Positions 48,302-60,956 of a stretch of 64,000 nucleotides of DNA are shown piece after piece. Numbering within the stretch: the stretch's first letter is position 1; every line of letters begins with the position of its first letter. The position numbers and the translations under genes are program-made. The notes below the pieces were generated by a model. That model made no database searches, was not told the DNA's origin, and saw nothing but the letters and a program-made list of their open reading frames with translations. Source of the stretch: Lates calcarifer (taxonomy: Eukaryota > Chordata > Actinopteri > Centropomidae); NCBI RefSeq assembly GCF_001640805.2, contig NC_066856.1, positions 18,920,712 through 18,984,711 on the forward strand, given 5' to 3'.

Positions 48302-50019
48302 ATGACCAGGGACCAGTTCACCCTGTTGTTGGAGGTCATGACCTTTCAGTGGATGTTAACTCTCTTCGGAGAAGGTGAGTGAGGCGTTCACTGTCTGATC
48401 TTATTCAGTCAGGATAGAAATGATGTTCAAACTGGAGCTGCTGCATTCAATGTTTCATCAAGCTCTTTACCTGATGTGTTGCAGACACTGAGGTGTCCTG
48501 TGTTTTCATGGAGAGCTGCATCTTACCGTGCAGCTTCCAGAGCGGAGCTGATCCAGTCATCATCTGGACTCAGGTGACAGAAGGAAACCTTCTTGTCCAC
48601 GTCTTCTACAGCAACAAAGACCAGCTTGGATTCCAGAACCAGAACTTCAGAAACAGAACATCTCTGTTCAAGGACCAGATCTCCAGAGGAAACGCCTCAC
48701 TCCAGCTGACAGGGGTGGAGGTTCAGGACCAGGGCAGATACAGATGCTACACCAAAACCAACGGCAAACCCGAGCTTTATTTAATCAACCTGAGAGTGGA
48801 CGGTATGAGAGACACACAGGAAATACACAAAGACATTAATTAGTGATTAGTTATCCACATGCAGCATCAACATCCTCTTTTCTTGCAGCTCCAGTCAGTA
48901 AAGTCAACATGGAGCAGGTAGGAAACAGGATCATCTGCAGCTCAGAGGGGATCTACCCTGAACCTGATCTCACCTGGTCCACCAGTCCTCCATCCAACCT
49001 GAACCTCCAGAACCAAACCAGCATCCAGCAGACTGAGCAGCAGCTCTACAACATCAGAAGTTCTCTGATACTTTCAGACAGTGAAACTGATCTGATCTAC
49101 ATCTGCACCATCAGCACTCACAGCAACAGCAGGAGAGTCAGTTTGTTTAAAACAAGTAAGTGTTTTTAAGGATACGTACAGTCACTCTGGAACTTTAAAT
49201 CCAGCTGCTATGAAATGTTCAAAATGTCAACAATGTTCATATTGAATTATTCTGATAATGTGAAAAAAATCACTGGAAAGTGCCTTCACACTTTTTTTTC
49301 ATTTTAATGTGTCGTATCATTTCAGCTTCTATCAGTGTTTCAGACTCTGAAACAACAATCTCCTGCCCTGACTCAATCACCTCAATAACAGGCTTCAGTC
49401 TCACCTGGAGATTCAACCACAGTCAGATCATCCTGAACCAGAGCAGAGCTGACATCAGCTACACAGTGTCAGAGGAGTGGAGGCAGCAGGTGAAGGGTGT
49501 GTCAGAGTCAGGCAGCCTCATGCTACAGGACTTATCTTCACATCATGAGGGAATATACAGCTGTGAAGTCAGTGATGCTGAGGAGACTCTGATAACCAAC
49601 ACCTTTCTGAGGAGAGAGAAAAGTCAAGGTGAGGCAGCATTAAGTTAGGAACTCTTAGTCTATATGAGCAACTACTGTTATTATCTGTAATATCTGTATG
49701 AGCTGCAAACATCCAAACATCAGAAAACACCATCATGATGCATTCAGGGACACTTCAACTCACTCACTCTCTTTCTGTTTCAGGAGCCATGATAGGCAGG
49801 ATGGTTGCAGTCATTGTGTTCATAGCAGCAGCAGCAGTAGTTTTCCTGGTGCTGCACTGTAAAAAGAAAAGAGGTAAAATAACATTCTGTCTAAACTTTT
49901 TAATTCATTTCTTCTTGTTTGTTTGATGATGATGTTTTTTTCTCTCAGGTCGACAGAGAAACAACAGGAGAGAGTCAAACAATGATGAAACCCAAATGCA
50001 AATAAATCCTCTGTGTTAG
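48302..50019 (+). CDS. Gene 12: HHLA2-like membrane protein with three Ig domains (V-C-V-TM)
   Basis: Exons: 48302-48374 (signal peptide, ending LTLFGE where others have LTLSRG), 48485-48802 (IgV), 48889-49155 (IgC), 49326-49628 (third Ig), 49784-49873 (transmembrane), 49949-50019 (tail); 373 residues. The transmembrane exon is 12 bases shorter at its start: the acceptor joins directly to GAMIGRM, so the stalk (EDSTNV) is missing. The donor after the tail exon is mutated (AAATGCAAAT for AAATGTAAGT), and reading on adds QMQINPLC before TAG. The IgV has the most divergent strand G region (KTNGKPELYLINL). An IgC sequon is lost (NIRS for NISS). A poly(A) signal is at 50264-50269. Confidence 0.86.
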
Positions 50020-50978
50020 AAATGCAGAAAGAAATCATGATTTCTCTGATGGTTTAGAGTTGTAGTTTTACTAAAGGATTGTTTTGATTTTATCTTCATA
50101 TGAGAACGACAGCTCCACCTGTTTGTGCTGTGGTTGTGTAGCTTTTTGTTTTTGTATTTAGTTTTGTTTGGTGTTGTTTCTCTTTATACTTTTTTTAGCC
50201 AAAATTTCATCAGTTTTTTTTATTTTTTCATGACGTACTGTGACTTTTTTTGTTCTGTATTCAAATAAAAATCTACATTGTGTGTGCTGACACACACTTT
50301 GAGAAGAAATGTCCAGAGTGTCCATGATGAAAACTTGACATATGTTGTGCAGATTGATTCATCTCACCACTTGCTGATGTTCAGCTCTGTCCACTGTAGC
50401 TCTGTACATCAAACAGGACAATCTGCTCCACAAAACACACAACATCAAATCACCAACACCTGAGCATCATCAACCTTCACTTTCACTGATCCAAAACAAG
50501 GCAGCGCCCCCTGCTGGTCGGAGGTATCAACAGAAGAGTCTTTTCAGCTGCTTTAAAGCTCAGTAATAAGTTTGTCTGAAGTCACACACTGGATCCTCAT
50601 TGGTCGTCAGAGTCACAGTGAGTCTCTGAGTGAGGCGTTCACTGACAGTCGCCCAGTCTGACTCCCTCAGATATACAGTCATTACAGTGTGAAGCTTTTA
50701 CTACATTATTTCTGCTGTAAACGGCCATCAAGGTTTTATAAATAAAGTTTTGTTTTGTCTCTTTTTTAATAAACTTTAAACTTCCTGTTGTTCACTTCTC
50801 TGTGTTTTAAAGAAAAGTGCTGATTGACACAGTCTGTTGTTTCAGTCGTGGCTGCAGCTCCTTTCAACAACCAGTAGAACCAGTTCAGCAAAGTGTAAAC
50901 TCCACACCCTCCTTCATTTTTCTGTTTCATATTTATTTCTTCCCACTGCAGCGTTAACACAGGAAGTCTAACAGGAGG
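50020..50978 (+). other. Gene 12 3-prime UTR and gene 13 5-prime flank
   Basis: Sequence 50280-50610 is a piece of the flank seen between genes 1 and 2, with one minus-strand CTCF-like motif (50503-50517) but not its partner. The region 50750-50870 matches the end of gene 11's 3-prime UTR. The gene 13 leader begins at 50952 after CCCACTGCAG, an acceptor unlike that of the related genes. Confidence 0.5.
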
Positions 50979-52018
50979 ATGACCAGGGTCCAGTTCACCC
51001 TGTTGTTGGAGGTCATGACCTTTCAGTGGATGTTAACTCTTTCCAGAGGAGGTGAGTGAGGCGTTCACTGTCTGATCTTATTCAGTCAGGATAGAAATGA
51101 TGTTCAAACTGGAGCTGCTGCATTCAGTGTCTCAGTGAGCTACGTTGTATTGTAATAATCATTTCCAGCAGTGACCAGCAGAGGGCAGCATGTTGTCAGT
51201 GTTTGTTTGTCAGAGTATTTGATGTTTGAATCTGTGATTTCATTGAAGAATCAAACAGAGCATCAAACAGCTTGTTTCAGGGCTGAATGTGACGACACAG
51301 ATCTTCACATTAGAGTCTCAGCAGCTAAATCTGACTTTGTTTCTGATTCAAGTTTCTCATTAACAAGCTCTTTACCTGATGTGTTGCAGACACTGAGGTG
51401 TCCTGTGTTTTCATGGAGAGCTGCATCTTACCGTGCAGCTTCCAGAGCGGAGCTGATATAAAAATCCAGTGGACTCAGGTGACAGCAGGCGACCTTTATG
51501 TCCACGTCTTCTACAGCAACCAAGACCAGCTCAGACACCAGAACCAGAGCTTCATAAACAGAACATCACTGTTCAAGGACCAGATCTCCAGAGGAAACGC
51601 CTCACTCCAGCTGACAGGGGTGGAGGTTCAGGACCAGGGCAGGTACAGATGCTTCACCAGCACCATGAGAGGAAAGGAGGAGTCATTCATCAACCTGAGA
51701 GTGGACGGTATGACAGAGTTTTATATGAAGTGCATTTATAAATGTACTGTAGAAGAAATTCATAACAAAGTCAGCAGCATGAGGCATTCAGGGACACTTC
51801 AACTAACTGACTCTTTCTCTGTTTCAGGGAACTCAACCCAAGTCAGAGGCATTACAGGTGTGGTGGTTGTGGTCATTCTGGCCGTATCAGCAGGCCTGGT
51901 GGGCTACTGCTGTGCAAAACTCTTCATGAGAAAAGGATGTATGGATGCTCATAGAGACGGGCGACAACCTGCAAACATAAAGCCTCTGACCATGGACGTC
52001 AGCAGCTCAGAGGAGTAA
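50979..52018 (+). CDS. Gene 13: HHLA2-like membrane protein with a single IgV domain
   Basis: Exons: 50979-51051 (signal peptide), 51390-51707 (IgV), 51828-52018 (transmembrane and tail); 193 residues. The IgC exon is missing: only 120 bases separate the IgV exon from the membrane exon. That intron has a GT-AG frame, a length divisible by three and no stop, so the unspliced message is also open (about 233 residues) and would add a 40-residue stalk with two cysteines. The V domain resembles gene 3 (DIKIQW). The last exon, shared with gene 14, has VVVVVILAVSAGLVGYCCAK and a 30-residue tail ending MDVSSSEE, unlike all others and without tyrosine. A poly(A) signal is at 52234-52239. Confidence 0.85.
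51175..51188 (+). promoter_or_regulatory. CTCF-like motif in intron 1 of gene 13
   Basis: CCAGCAGAGGGCAG, + strand, same intron position as in genes 2 and 3. Confidence 0.45.
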
Positions 52019-53064
52019 AAAGTTAAAGGTTTGAAGAAGAACAACATCTCATTTTTTAGTTTTCTGTTGTTGTTGTTTTTTTCTATTTGTACTTTTTAAT
52101 AATCAGCCACTAAATGAATCTTTATGGACGTTTAATTTGGTACGTTCACCTCGTGTTGATGTTATTTTGTACTGAACTGCAGTGCATTGTGGATTGTATT
52201 CATATTTACATTCTGTTGTTGTGTTAAATGTTAAATAAACTGTGTAAAGATCACCTCACCTGTCTCTACTGATGATTAGCCATGTAGGTAGATTTAGTTT
52301 TATCCACATTAGTTATCAATCCATCTAACCTCAGAGGTATAATTACACTGTAGGTGTGGATTCACAGCATGAACACGTCTGGTGGTGCTTTATAGATGAA
52401 AAAATGCAACAGGGGAAACTTGAACCATCCAGAGGAGGTGACAGACAGAGAGGCATTTAGTTCTTGACTCAAAATAAATCCTCACCTCCTCTACAAAGAC
52501 TGGACAATAGATGGAGTCAGAGAACATCGACCATCTTTGCTCTGTGCTGCCTCAGTTTAACCTCTGCTGCATCTGAATCCACAGATCTGACTGAAACAAA
52601 GAAACTGAGCGTCAGTCAGCGTCTGGTTTTCTTTTTATTATCTATTTTTGTTTCTTTCTCCTCTGATCCAGAGTTTCTCTGGTTTTAAATACACACACAG
52701 ACAGTCTATAGCTCCTCTGTAGGTTACAGATCTGTACACTCTGTCAGTGCAGAAGAAGTCAGAGACAGTAAACACATCATGTTGCTGATTCTAGTGTCTT
52801 GGTGACAGTTTTGAAAATTACTGTGTTGTACTTGAAGCAGTCTTGATTTTTCTGTGGACTTCCTGCTGAAGCACTTGGACACTATTATACAGCACTGATT
52901 ATTTTGGCAACAAGTGAGAATGTGATGCTACCCTCAGCTGCTCAGATTCAGTCAGACTGTATGTGGTCAGACTGGTTTGCCAACTTGGCATGAACGTCAC
53001 TCTGCTGTGGATTTACATTATTATCAGAACACAGCAGCTCTGACAGAGGAAGTCTAACAGGAGG
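52019..53064 (+). other. Gene 13 3-prime UTR and gene 14 5-prime flank
   Basis: A poly(A) signal lies at 52234-52239. The parts 52300-52490 and 52960-53064 recur before gene 15 (56190-56380 and 56398-56504); the middle (52490-52950) is absent there. A PU.1/ETS-like AGAGGAAGT sits just before the gene 14 start and again before gene 15. No other gene seen. Confidence 0.5.
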
Positions 53065-55637
53065 ATGGCTGTGGTCAAGGTTACAGTGTTTTTTCTGATC
53101 CTGAACTTTCTGCTGACTTTTACCAGAGGAGGTGAGTGAGGCGTTCACAGCTGTCTGATCTTATTCACATCTAAACATAAAACACATAAATCACCTCTTA
53201 AACATTGTACTGTATTGTAGGATATGACTGCTGCTAACAAGGTTTGTTTATATCACTAATAACCAGTTTGACTTTATTCATGCTCTCGAGGAAAATGCTA
53301 AATATGGAGACAAAAACTCCTCTGTTTGTATGTGTTTTATTGAGGTCTTTTGGAAACTTATGTATGCAGATGATGCAGTGTTCTAACGTAGAAGAGGTGT
53401 TCAGCTCTTGCTACATGTACATACAATCTGGATGACCTGTGTCGTGTGCATCATTTCACACACTCCCAAAATTTTAGACAGTTTTATATCTGTAGAAACT
53501 CCACTACAGTTTAAAATAAAGTTGTGTTGGTTTGAATAATGTTTGGTTGCACAGCCTGAGGTTGTACAGACCGGTAGACCAACTGGCTAGATGTCTATGT
53601 CTAGTGTCTTATAAGAGAAGTCCATTGTCAAAACAGACATTTTTCATCAGATAGCTGTCAGATAGAGTATCTACTTGAGTATCTCTTGAGTATCTACTTG
53701 TTTTGCTTTCTTTTTTCTCTTGCTTGCGCCGGATTAAAAATGTCCTTTAGATGACATCTCTTCTGCTGCAGTAGAGGCACTGGCTACAGTTACATCTGTA
53801 TTTAGATCCATGGGAAAGACGTCAGTACATTAGTGTGATATGTAAGGAAAAACAGAGGAGCAACTTTTCCTCAGGTGACTGAGAATGTCAGTGTAGAACA
53901 TGATCAGACTGTGACAGCAAGAACAGTTTGTCAACAATTACATAGAGATATAGATATTATAGTAGGGTTGCTGTGTTTTAAATTCCAATAGTTTTTACTA
54001 TCTACACTATCATTACCATTAACACTAGAATAATATAAAAATAAATAATGAAATAGTGATTAAGATGACAAGAACAGAATATTTAATTTTATTATTACTA
54101 CTGGTGCTTAGTTTTTTAACTATGCTTTAAGTAGTGTTACCATTAAGTTAATAATGTTCATTGTTGTTTCACGGGTGGTCCTGATATTTCTGAATCTTTA
54201 TTTCTGTAAAGCCAGTCTGCAAAGTAAGAGAGAGCAGATCTGCTGAGCAGCTGAGAGCTTTACAAAACATTTTATTCTTGTGAAACACTGGAGCCTTTTA
54301 CTTGAGGCCTCTAAAAGCTATTCAAATGACACAGCTACTGTGAACCTATTAAAGGCCAAAGGTCAAAAAGAGTTGAGAAAAGAGTTTTCCATTGTTGCTA
54401 AAATGAATTTTTTCAGGTCTGATTTTACTTACTGTGGTTACTTTGATTATGGTAGTTTTCACTGATGTTGTTGCAGTACTGCATTGTTTTGGTGGTGTGT
54501 TCTATTGTTAATATAGACACTAACATGAGATACAGTTTGTTTTCTGATGTAAGTCTCTAAATATTAAGTAAAACTCTGTTGTGTTAGTGTGGATAAAAAC
54601 AACTGTCTAAAGCATTAACAATCAGGTCTTAACTGAACTGAACTGAACTGAACATTGATCAGTGTCTCTTTACCTGATGTGTTGCAGACACTGAGGTGTC
54701 CTGTGTTTTCATGGAGAGCTGCATCTTACTGTGCAGCTTCCAGAGCGGAGCTGATCCAGTCATCCACTGGATTCAGTTGACAGAACGATTCCTTCTTGTC
54801 CACCACTACCACAACAAAGACCAGCTCAGACTCCAGAACCAGCGCTTCAGAAACAGAACATCTCTGTTCAAGGACCAGATCTCCAGAGGAAACGCCTCAC
54901 TCCAGCTGACAGGGGTGGAGGTTCAGGACCAGGGCAGATACAGATGTCACACCAGCACCAACAGCAGGAAGGAGGAGTCATTCATCAACCTGAGAGTGGA
55001 CGGTATGAGAGACACACAGAAAATACACAAAGACATTAACTGTAATTAACAACATCCTCTATTTTCTTGCAGCTCCAGTCAGTAAAGTCAACATGGAGCA
55101 GGTAGGAAACAGGATCATCTGCAGCTCAGAGGGGATCTACCCTGAACCTGATCTCACCTGGTCCACCAGTCCTCCATCCAACCTGAACCTCCAGAACCAA
55201 ACCAGCATCCAGCAGACTGAGCAGCAGCTCTACAACATCAGTAGTTCTCTGATACTTTCAGACAGTGAAACTGATCTGATCTACATCTGCACCATCAGCA
55301 CTCGCAGCAACAGCAGGAGAGTCACTTTGTTTATAACAAGTAAGTGGGTTTTTTTTGTTGTTTATTAAATGAATGTGGTGGCTCAGGCAAGTAAAGGGAA
55401 TATACAGCTGGGACACTTCAACTAACTGACTCTTTCTCTGTTTCAGGGAACTCAACCCAAGTCAGAGGCATTACAGGTGTGGTGGTTGTGGTCATTCTGG
55501 CCGTATCAGCAGGCCTGGTGGGCTACTGCTGTGCAAAACTCTTCATGAGAAAAGGATGTATGGATGCTCATAGAGACGGGCGACAACCTGCAAACATAAA
55601 GCCTCTGACCATGGACGTCAGCAGCTCAGAGGAGTAA
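53065..55637 (+). CDS. Gene 14: HHLA2-like membrane protein (V-C-TM), second tail class
   Basis: Exons: 53065-53131 (signal peptide MAVVKVTVFFLILNFLLTF), 54688-55002 (IgV), 55073-55339 (IgC), 55447-55637 (transmembrane and tail); 279 residues. It has the same last exon as gene 13, ending MDVSSSEE, and shows the full form from which gene 13 lost its IgC. The IgV is 105 codons, with LLCSFQ for LPCSFQ just before strand C and LTERFLLVHHYHN in the variable part. Intron 1 is long (1556 bases). The intron before the last exon is only 107 bases and keeps a 15-base trace of the third-Ig exon (55396-55410). A poly(A) signal is at 56163-56168. Confidence 0.86.
55396..55410 (+). pseudogene. Last trace of third-Ig exon in gene 14
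   Basis: GGGAATATACAGCTG from the third-Ig exon, after GGCTCAGGCAAGTAAA, the same left break as in gene 2 with a further deletion on the right. Confidence 0.7.
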
Positions 55638-56504
55638 AAAGTTAAAGGTTTGAAGAAGAACAACATCTCGTCAGAAAGGTGAAATCCTGATGCAAACCAC
55701 AGACATTCATGTCATATAAAGAAGAAGAGTTGAAGATGAACAAACCTCTCCACTAGAATCTGAAGGATTAACTGATCCTCTGATGTTGTTCCTGTTCTAC
55801 ATCATGTTCTGATGCTCCACTCAGACTCAGAAAGGTTTCAGTGTGTTGTAACTGTGACGACATCCTGCAGTGATTTCACAGAGTTCACTTCTGCACAGAG
55901 AGAACTTCAACCACTGGAGTAAAACAGTAACACAGACAGCATTAACAGAGCAGCTTCAACACAAACAGCACATTCACTGAACCAGAAATAATCAAATGAA
56001 GGAACAGAATCTACCCGGTGACATGAAGGGAAGTGATACATATTTTTTTATTTGTATTGTTTTAATTTATGGCAAATTTAATTTGATTAAAAAAATATGT
56101 ATTGAACCTTGTGTTGATGTCTTTTTGTATTGAACTATAGGGCATTTAAGATTTTATTCACAAATAAATAAACTATGTAAAGACATTGGGTTTCATCCAC
56201 ATTAGTTATCAATCCATCTAACCTCAGAGGTATAATTACACTGTAGGTGTGGATTCACAGTGTGAACACGTCTGGTGGTGCTTTATAGATGAAAAAATGC
56301 AACAGAGGAAACTTGAACCATCCAGAGGAGGTGACAGACAGAGAGGCATTTAGTTCGTGATTCAAAATAAATCCTGACTTCCTCTACAAAGACTGACTGT
56401 ATGTGGTCAGACTGGTTTGCCAACTTTGCATGAACGTCACTCTGCTGTGGATTTACATTATTATCAGAACACAGCAGCTCTGACAGAGGAAGTCTAACAG
56501 GAGG
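55638..56504 (+). other. Gene 14 3-prime UTR and gene 15 5-prime flank
   Basis: Poly(A) signals overlap at 56163-56172. The stretch 55700-55800 has pieces of the UTR type seen after gene 0 and at 10060. From 56190 it is a shortened copy of the gene 14 flank. Confidence 0.5.
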
Positions 56505-57389
56505 ATGGCTGTGGTCAAGGTTACAGTGTTTTTTCTGATCCTGAACTTTCTGCTGACTTTTACCAGAGGAGGTGAGTGAGGCGTTCACAGCCGTCTGATC
56601 TTATTCACATCTAAACATAAAACACATAAATCACCTCTTAAACATTGTACTGTATTGTAGGATATGACTGCTGCTAACAAGGTTTGTTTATATCACTAAT
56701 AACCAGTTTGACTTTATTCATGCTCTCAAGGAAAATGCTAAATATGGAGACAAAAACTCCTCTGTTTGTATGTGTTTTATTGAGGTCTTTTGGAAACTTA
56801 TGTATGCAGATGATGCAGTGTTCTAACGTAGAAGAGGTGTTCAGCTCTTGCTACATGTACATACAATCTGGATGACCTGTGTCGTGTGCATCATTTCACA
56901 CACTCCCAAAATTTTAGACAGTTTTATATCTGTAGAAACTCCACTACAGTTTAAAATAAAGTTGTGTTGGTTTGAATAATGTTTGGTTGCACAGCCTGAG
57001 GTTGTACAGACCGGTAGATCAACTGGCTAGATGTCTATGTCTAGTGTCTTATAAGAGAAGTCCATTGTCAAAACAGACATTTTTCATCAGATAGCTGTCA
57101 GATACTTTCTGTAAGTGGAATCCTGCAGAACCAGTCAGGAGACCTCATGAACACTTTCATTTTAGACCCCTCACCCCTCACTGGACTACTGACAGTGATT
57201 TTTCAAACTGACTTTCTGTTTCTGTTGTCTTATCCTACAACATGAAAGAAAGAACAGCTTTATGACAACCAGTCAGCCATGACAGGGTTTGGCTTTGTCT
57301 TTGGTAGAGACCTTTTTTCTATCAGAAGACCAAAATAATATACATACCTGTTCTCTATCTCTACTTATTTATATGCACACAAACACACA

Positions 57390-57448
<59 letters not shown>

Positions 57449-59373
57449 GCTTGAGTATCTACTTGTTTTGCTTTCTTTTTTCTCTTGCTTGCGCCGGATT
57501 CAAAATCTTTAGATGACATCTCTTCTGCTGCAGTAGAGGCACTGGCCACTGTGGCTGGCTGCACCAACCATGGGTCTCCATTACCTTTGAACATAAAGCA
57601 TAGTCAGGCAGGACTGTCACATGGGTTTGCACCAAAAGAAGAGCGCAGGCCTAAATGCTAGACCCCCACAGTCAGGGTTGAGTGATCACCTTCACCCTAT
57701 AAAGTCCTTTCAATGCATTTAAACTCATTTTCATTGTAGACAGTTCTGGTATTTCTACATCTATATTTCTGCAAACCTGGTAATTCGAAGGACGAGGCCA
57801 ATAAACTTCAAAGATCTGCTGATCAGCTGAGAGCTTTACTCAAACCTTGAGGCCTCTAAGAGCTATTAAAATGAAACAAGCTCAGACATATGCTATCTGA
57901 TGAGCCACTGTGAAGTTTAAATTGATTAGTTATTAAAGGTCAAAGGTCAAAAAGTGGAGGATTCAGTATTTTGCTGAGAGAGTTTGCACTACAGCATTGT
58001 TTTGGTGGTCTATGGATATTAAATACTTCTTGTGTTTATTTATTGTTACCTATTGTTAATAAAGGGACAAACATTACACAGCAGCTAAATCTGACTTTGT
58101 TTCTGATTCAAGTTTCTCATTAACAAGCTCTTTACCTGATGTGTTGCAGACACTGAGGTGTCCTGTGTTTTCATGGAGAGCTGCATCTTACCGTGCAGCT
58201 TCCAGAGCGGAGCTGATCCAGTCATCCACTGGATTAAGGAGACAGAAGGAAACCTTTATGTCCACTCCTTCTACAGGAACCAAGACCAGCTTGGACTCCA
58301 GGACCAGTACTTCAGAAACAGAACATCACTGTTCAAGGACCAGATCTCCAGAGGAAACGCCTCACTCCAGCTGACAGGGGTGGAGGTTCAGGACCAGGAC
58401 AGATACAGATGCTACACCAACACCATCAGAGGAGAGGAGTCGTCATTTATCAACCTGAAAGTGGACGGTATGAGAGACACAAAGAATACAAAAACCTATT
58501 TATTTGTGTTTTTGTTTCTATAATGTACAGTAGTAACATGGTGTCAAATTCATAACAAAGTTCCTCTTTTCTTGCAGCTCCAGTCAGTAAAGTCAAGATA
58601 TTGCGAGTAGAGAACAGGATCATCTGCAGCTCAGAGGGGATCTACCCTGAACCTGATCTCACCTGGTCCACCAGACCTCCATCCAACCTGACCCTCCAGA
58701 ACCAAACCAGCATCCAGCAGACTGAGCAGCAGCTCTACAACATCAGTAGTTCTCTGATACTTTCAGACAGTGAAACTGATCTGATCTACATCTGCACCAT
58801 CAGCACTCGCAGCAACAGCAGGAGAGCAGCTTTGTTTAAACCAAGTGAGTGTGAGAAATTTTCATCATGTCAAGGCTCCATCCTCTAAATAATGATTCTA
58901 ATAACACAAACACAAACAATGAGTGAGTCACATCATGAGGGAATATACAGCTGTGAAGTCAGTGATGCTGAGGAGACTCTGATAACCAACACCTTTCTGA
59001 GGAGAGAGAAAAGTCAAGGTGAGGCAGCATTAAGTTAGGAACTCTTAGTCTATATGAGCAACTACTGTTATTATCTGTAATATCTGTATGAGCTGCAAAC
59101 ATCCAAACATCAGAAAACACCATCATGATGCATTCAGGGACACTTCAACTGACTCACTCTCTTTCTGTTTCAGGGAATTTAACCAAAGTTAGAGACGTTA
59201 CATGGGAGGTGTATGCAGCCTTTTTGCTCATAGCAGCAGCAGCAGCAGCAGCAGGGCCAGCTGTAGTTGTGCTGTACCATAAAAAGAAAAGAGGTAAAAT
59301 AACATTCTGTCTTCACTTTTTAATTCATTTCTTATTGTTTGTATTGATGATGATGTTTTTTCTCTCAGGTTGA
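56505..59373 (+). CDS. Gene 15: HHLA2-like membrane protein (V-C-TM), tail cut by a stop
   Basis: Exons: 56505-56571 (signal peptide identical to gene 14), 58150-58467 (IgV), 58578-58844 (IgC), 59174-59293 (transmembrane), 59369-59373 (tail); 258 residues. The IgC start differs (VSKVKILRVENR for VSKVNMEQVGNR). The membrane segment is alanine-rich with a GPA insert (LLIAAAAAAAGPAVVVLYH), from growth of a GCA repeat. The tail exon opens GGT TGA, the same change as in gene 9. Intron 1 has a CA repeat. The third-Ig relic (58928-59018) has a different left break from the other copies. A poly(A) signal is at 59782-59787. Confidence 0.84.
57376..57444. repeat. CA dinucleotide repeat in intron 1 of gene 15
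   Basis: Nearly pure CA tract, with two AAAC interruptions at its left end. Gene 14's intron has no such tract. Confidence 0.95.
58928..59018 (+). pseudogene. Decayed third-Ig exon of gene 15
   Basis: A slightly longer remnant (left break inside TCACATCATGAGGG) than in the other copies; the donor is kept, the acceptor absent. This deletion is separate from the common one. Confidence 0.8.
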
Positions 59374-60956
59374 CAAGAAAACAACGTGAGAAAGTGAAAC
59401 AATGATGAAACCAAATGTAAGTAAATCTTCTGTGTTAGAAATGAACTTGTTAAAGGAGAATATTGTTGTCATGAAGTTAAAAGTTCAGATCTAGTTAGAA
59501 ATGAAGAGGTGTCTGAGCTAAAAAGATGATCTCAGTCACAATACATGAGATGAAAACATCAGACTCACTCAGTGAGTTCTGCTCTGTGTTTCTCTCTTAT
59601 ATGGATTGTTTTACCTTGATGCAGAATCTTATTTCAACTTGTTTGCAGGGAAATGGAGATTGTTTCATTTGAAGACTCTGGTCACACCCTGCAGTCCTGA
59701 GGTGTGACCTAAAATTACCTTTCAACTATCTATTATACAGCCACACAACTTGTGATTTATTTATTTATTTATTGTATTGTAAATAAAGTGTTTAAATTGA
59801 AGTGAATTATATTAAATATTCATATATGTTAAATGACTGTGAACAAAACTTTTATATCTTTTAAAACTTTTATATAATGTAAATGTATTAACTAAAGAAC
59901 ATTGTTTGTTGGATTAATGAAGGAAACTGAAAATTATAAAGCCTCTGTCTCGCTCTCTTTAAACTGCAGAACTGTCATCAACAAGTCTGTAAAACTGATC
60001 ATGTTATGATCTGGTTTAACCTTCAGATCCTCCTGTTTCATCTGTTCTCTTGTTTAAAGTGTTGGAATAAATTGATTCTGTGCTGCTGTTTTCCAGCATC
60101 ACCACTAGATGGTGGTGTTGCTTCGTTAGCGACTGAAGTTCATTAATAAAATGTGTGACTTTCAGACACAAATATGAATATTGATCCATCTGTTCAGACA
60201 GTTGATTAGATCAGGTGGTTAAGCATCAGTATGATCAGCCTCCATCAATGACACTCATTCTCCCAGGTGATCATGTTTATGTTGGGCTCCTTTGTTACTT
60301 TCATTACTTTCACTTTCACTCTCTCTCAGTTGCTCTCGGCGCCCTCTGGTGGCCACAGAGGCAGTTACACTACAGTTGGAAGAATTACCTCCAGTACAGC
60401 TCCACTTTCATCTTGTTGACATGTTACATCCTCTGTTCTTTTACACTTACTCTCATTAGATCAGATTTAATAACATGGACATATAAGATTATCTTTCAGT
60501 TCTGTATTTGATCTACTCCTCCCTCTGTTCTCCTCTTTTCTTCACTTCATGCCTCCATTTGCCACAAGTTCCTACATTTCATTTCCCAACAACAACCACA
60601 TTACAGTTAAGTGTTAGTCTGACGGTGGGTGAGGAGACTGTCCACCACCACCCTAACACCGTCTCATCCCTCCATAGTTTGGACTGTGTCGGCTCAATGA
60701 CATGTAAGTTTGCTTTGTTTAATATCTGAAGACTGTATTCTAGCCTTGATACCTTTATGATTTTGTTACTTTTTAATACGTTTGGATTTTCAGTGTTTGG
60801 TTCAGATGTTGTTTCATTAGTAGAATATTTGTTCATTTCTACAGTATTCCAAATGAGTGAACTCTCTCTTGTAGACTTGTGAGCAGTCGTGTGATTCAGT
60901 AAACTCTGCTGGGACAGTGGTATCTACACAGAACAGATGACAAACAGAGGACGACC
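59374..60956 (+). promoter_or_regulatory. Gene 15 3-prime UTR and gene 16 5-prime flank
   Basis: Disused tail exon remains, a poly(A) signal at 59782-59787, then the third copy of the block seen before genes 4 and 10. It has a minus-strand CTCF-like motif at 60338-60353 and a noncoding exon ending at 60703 that joins 60875. The leader has the out-of-frame ATG 20 bases before the start. Confidence 0.5.

Noticed and set aside
57361..57594. Antisense Cys-Val-rich frame
   Set aside because: It is a translation of the CA/GT repeat.
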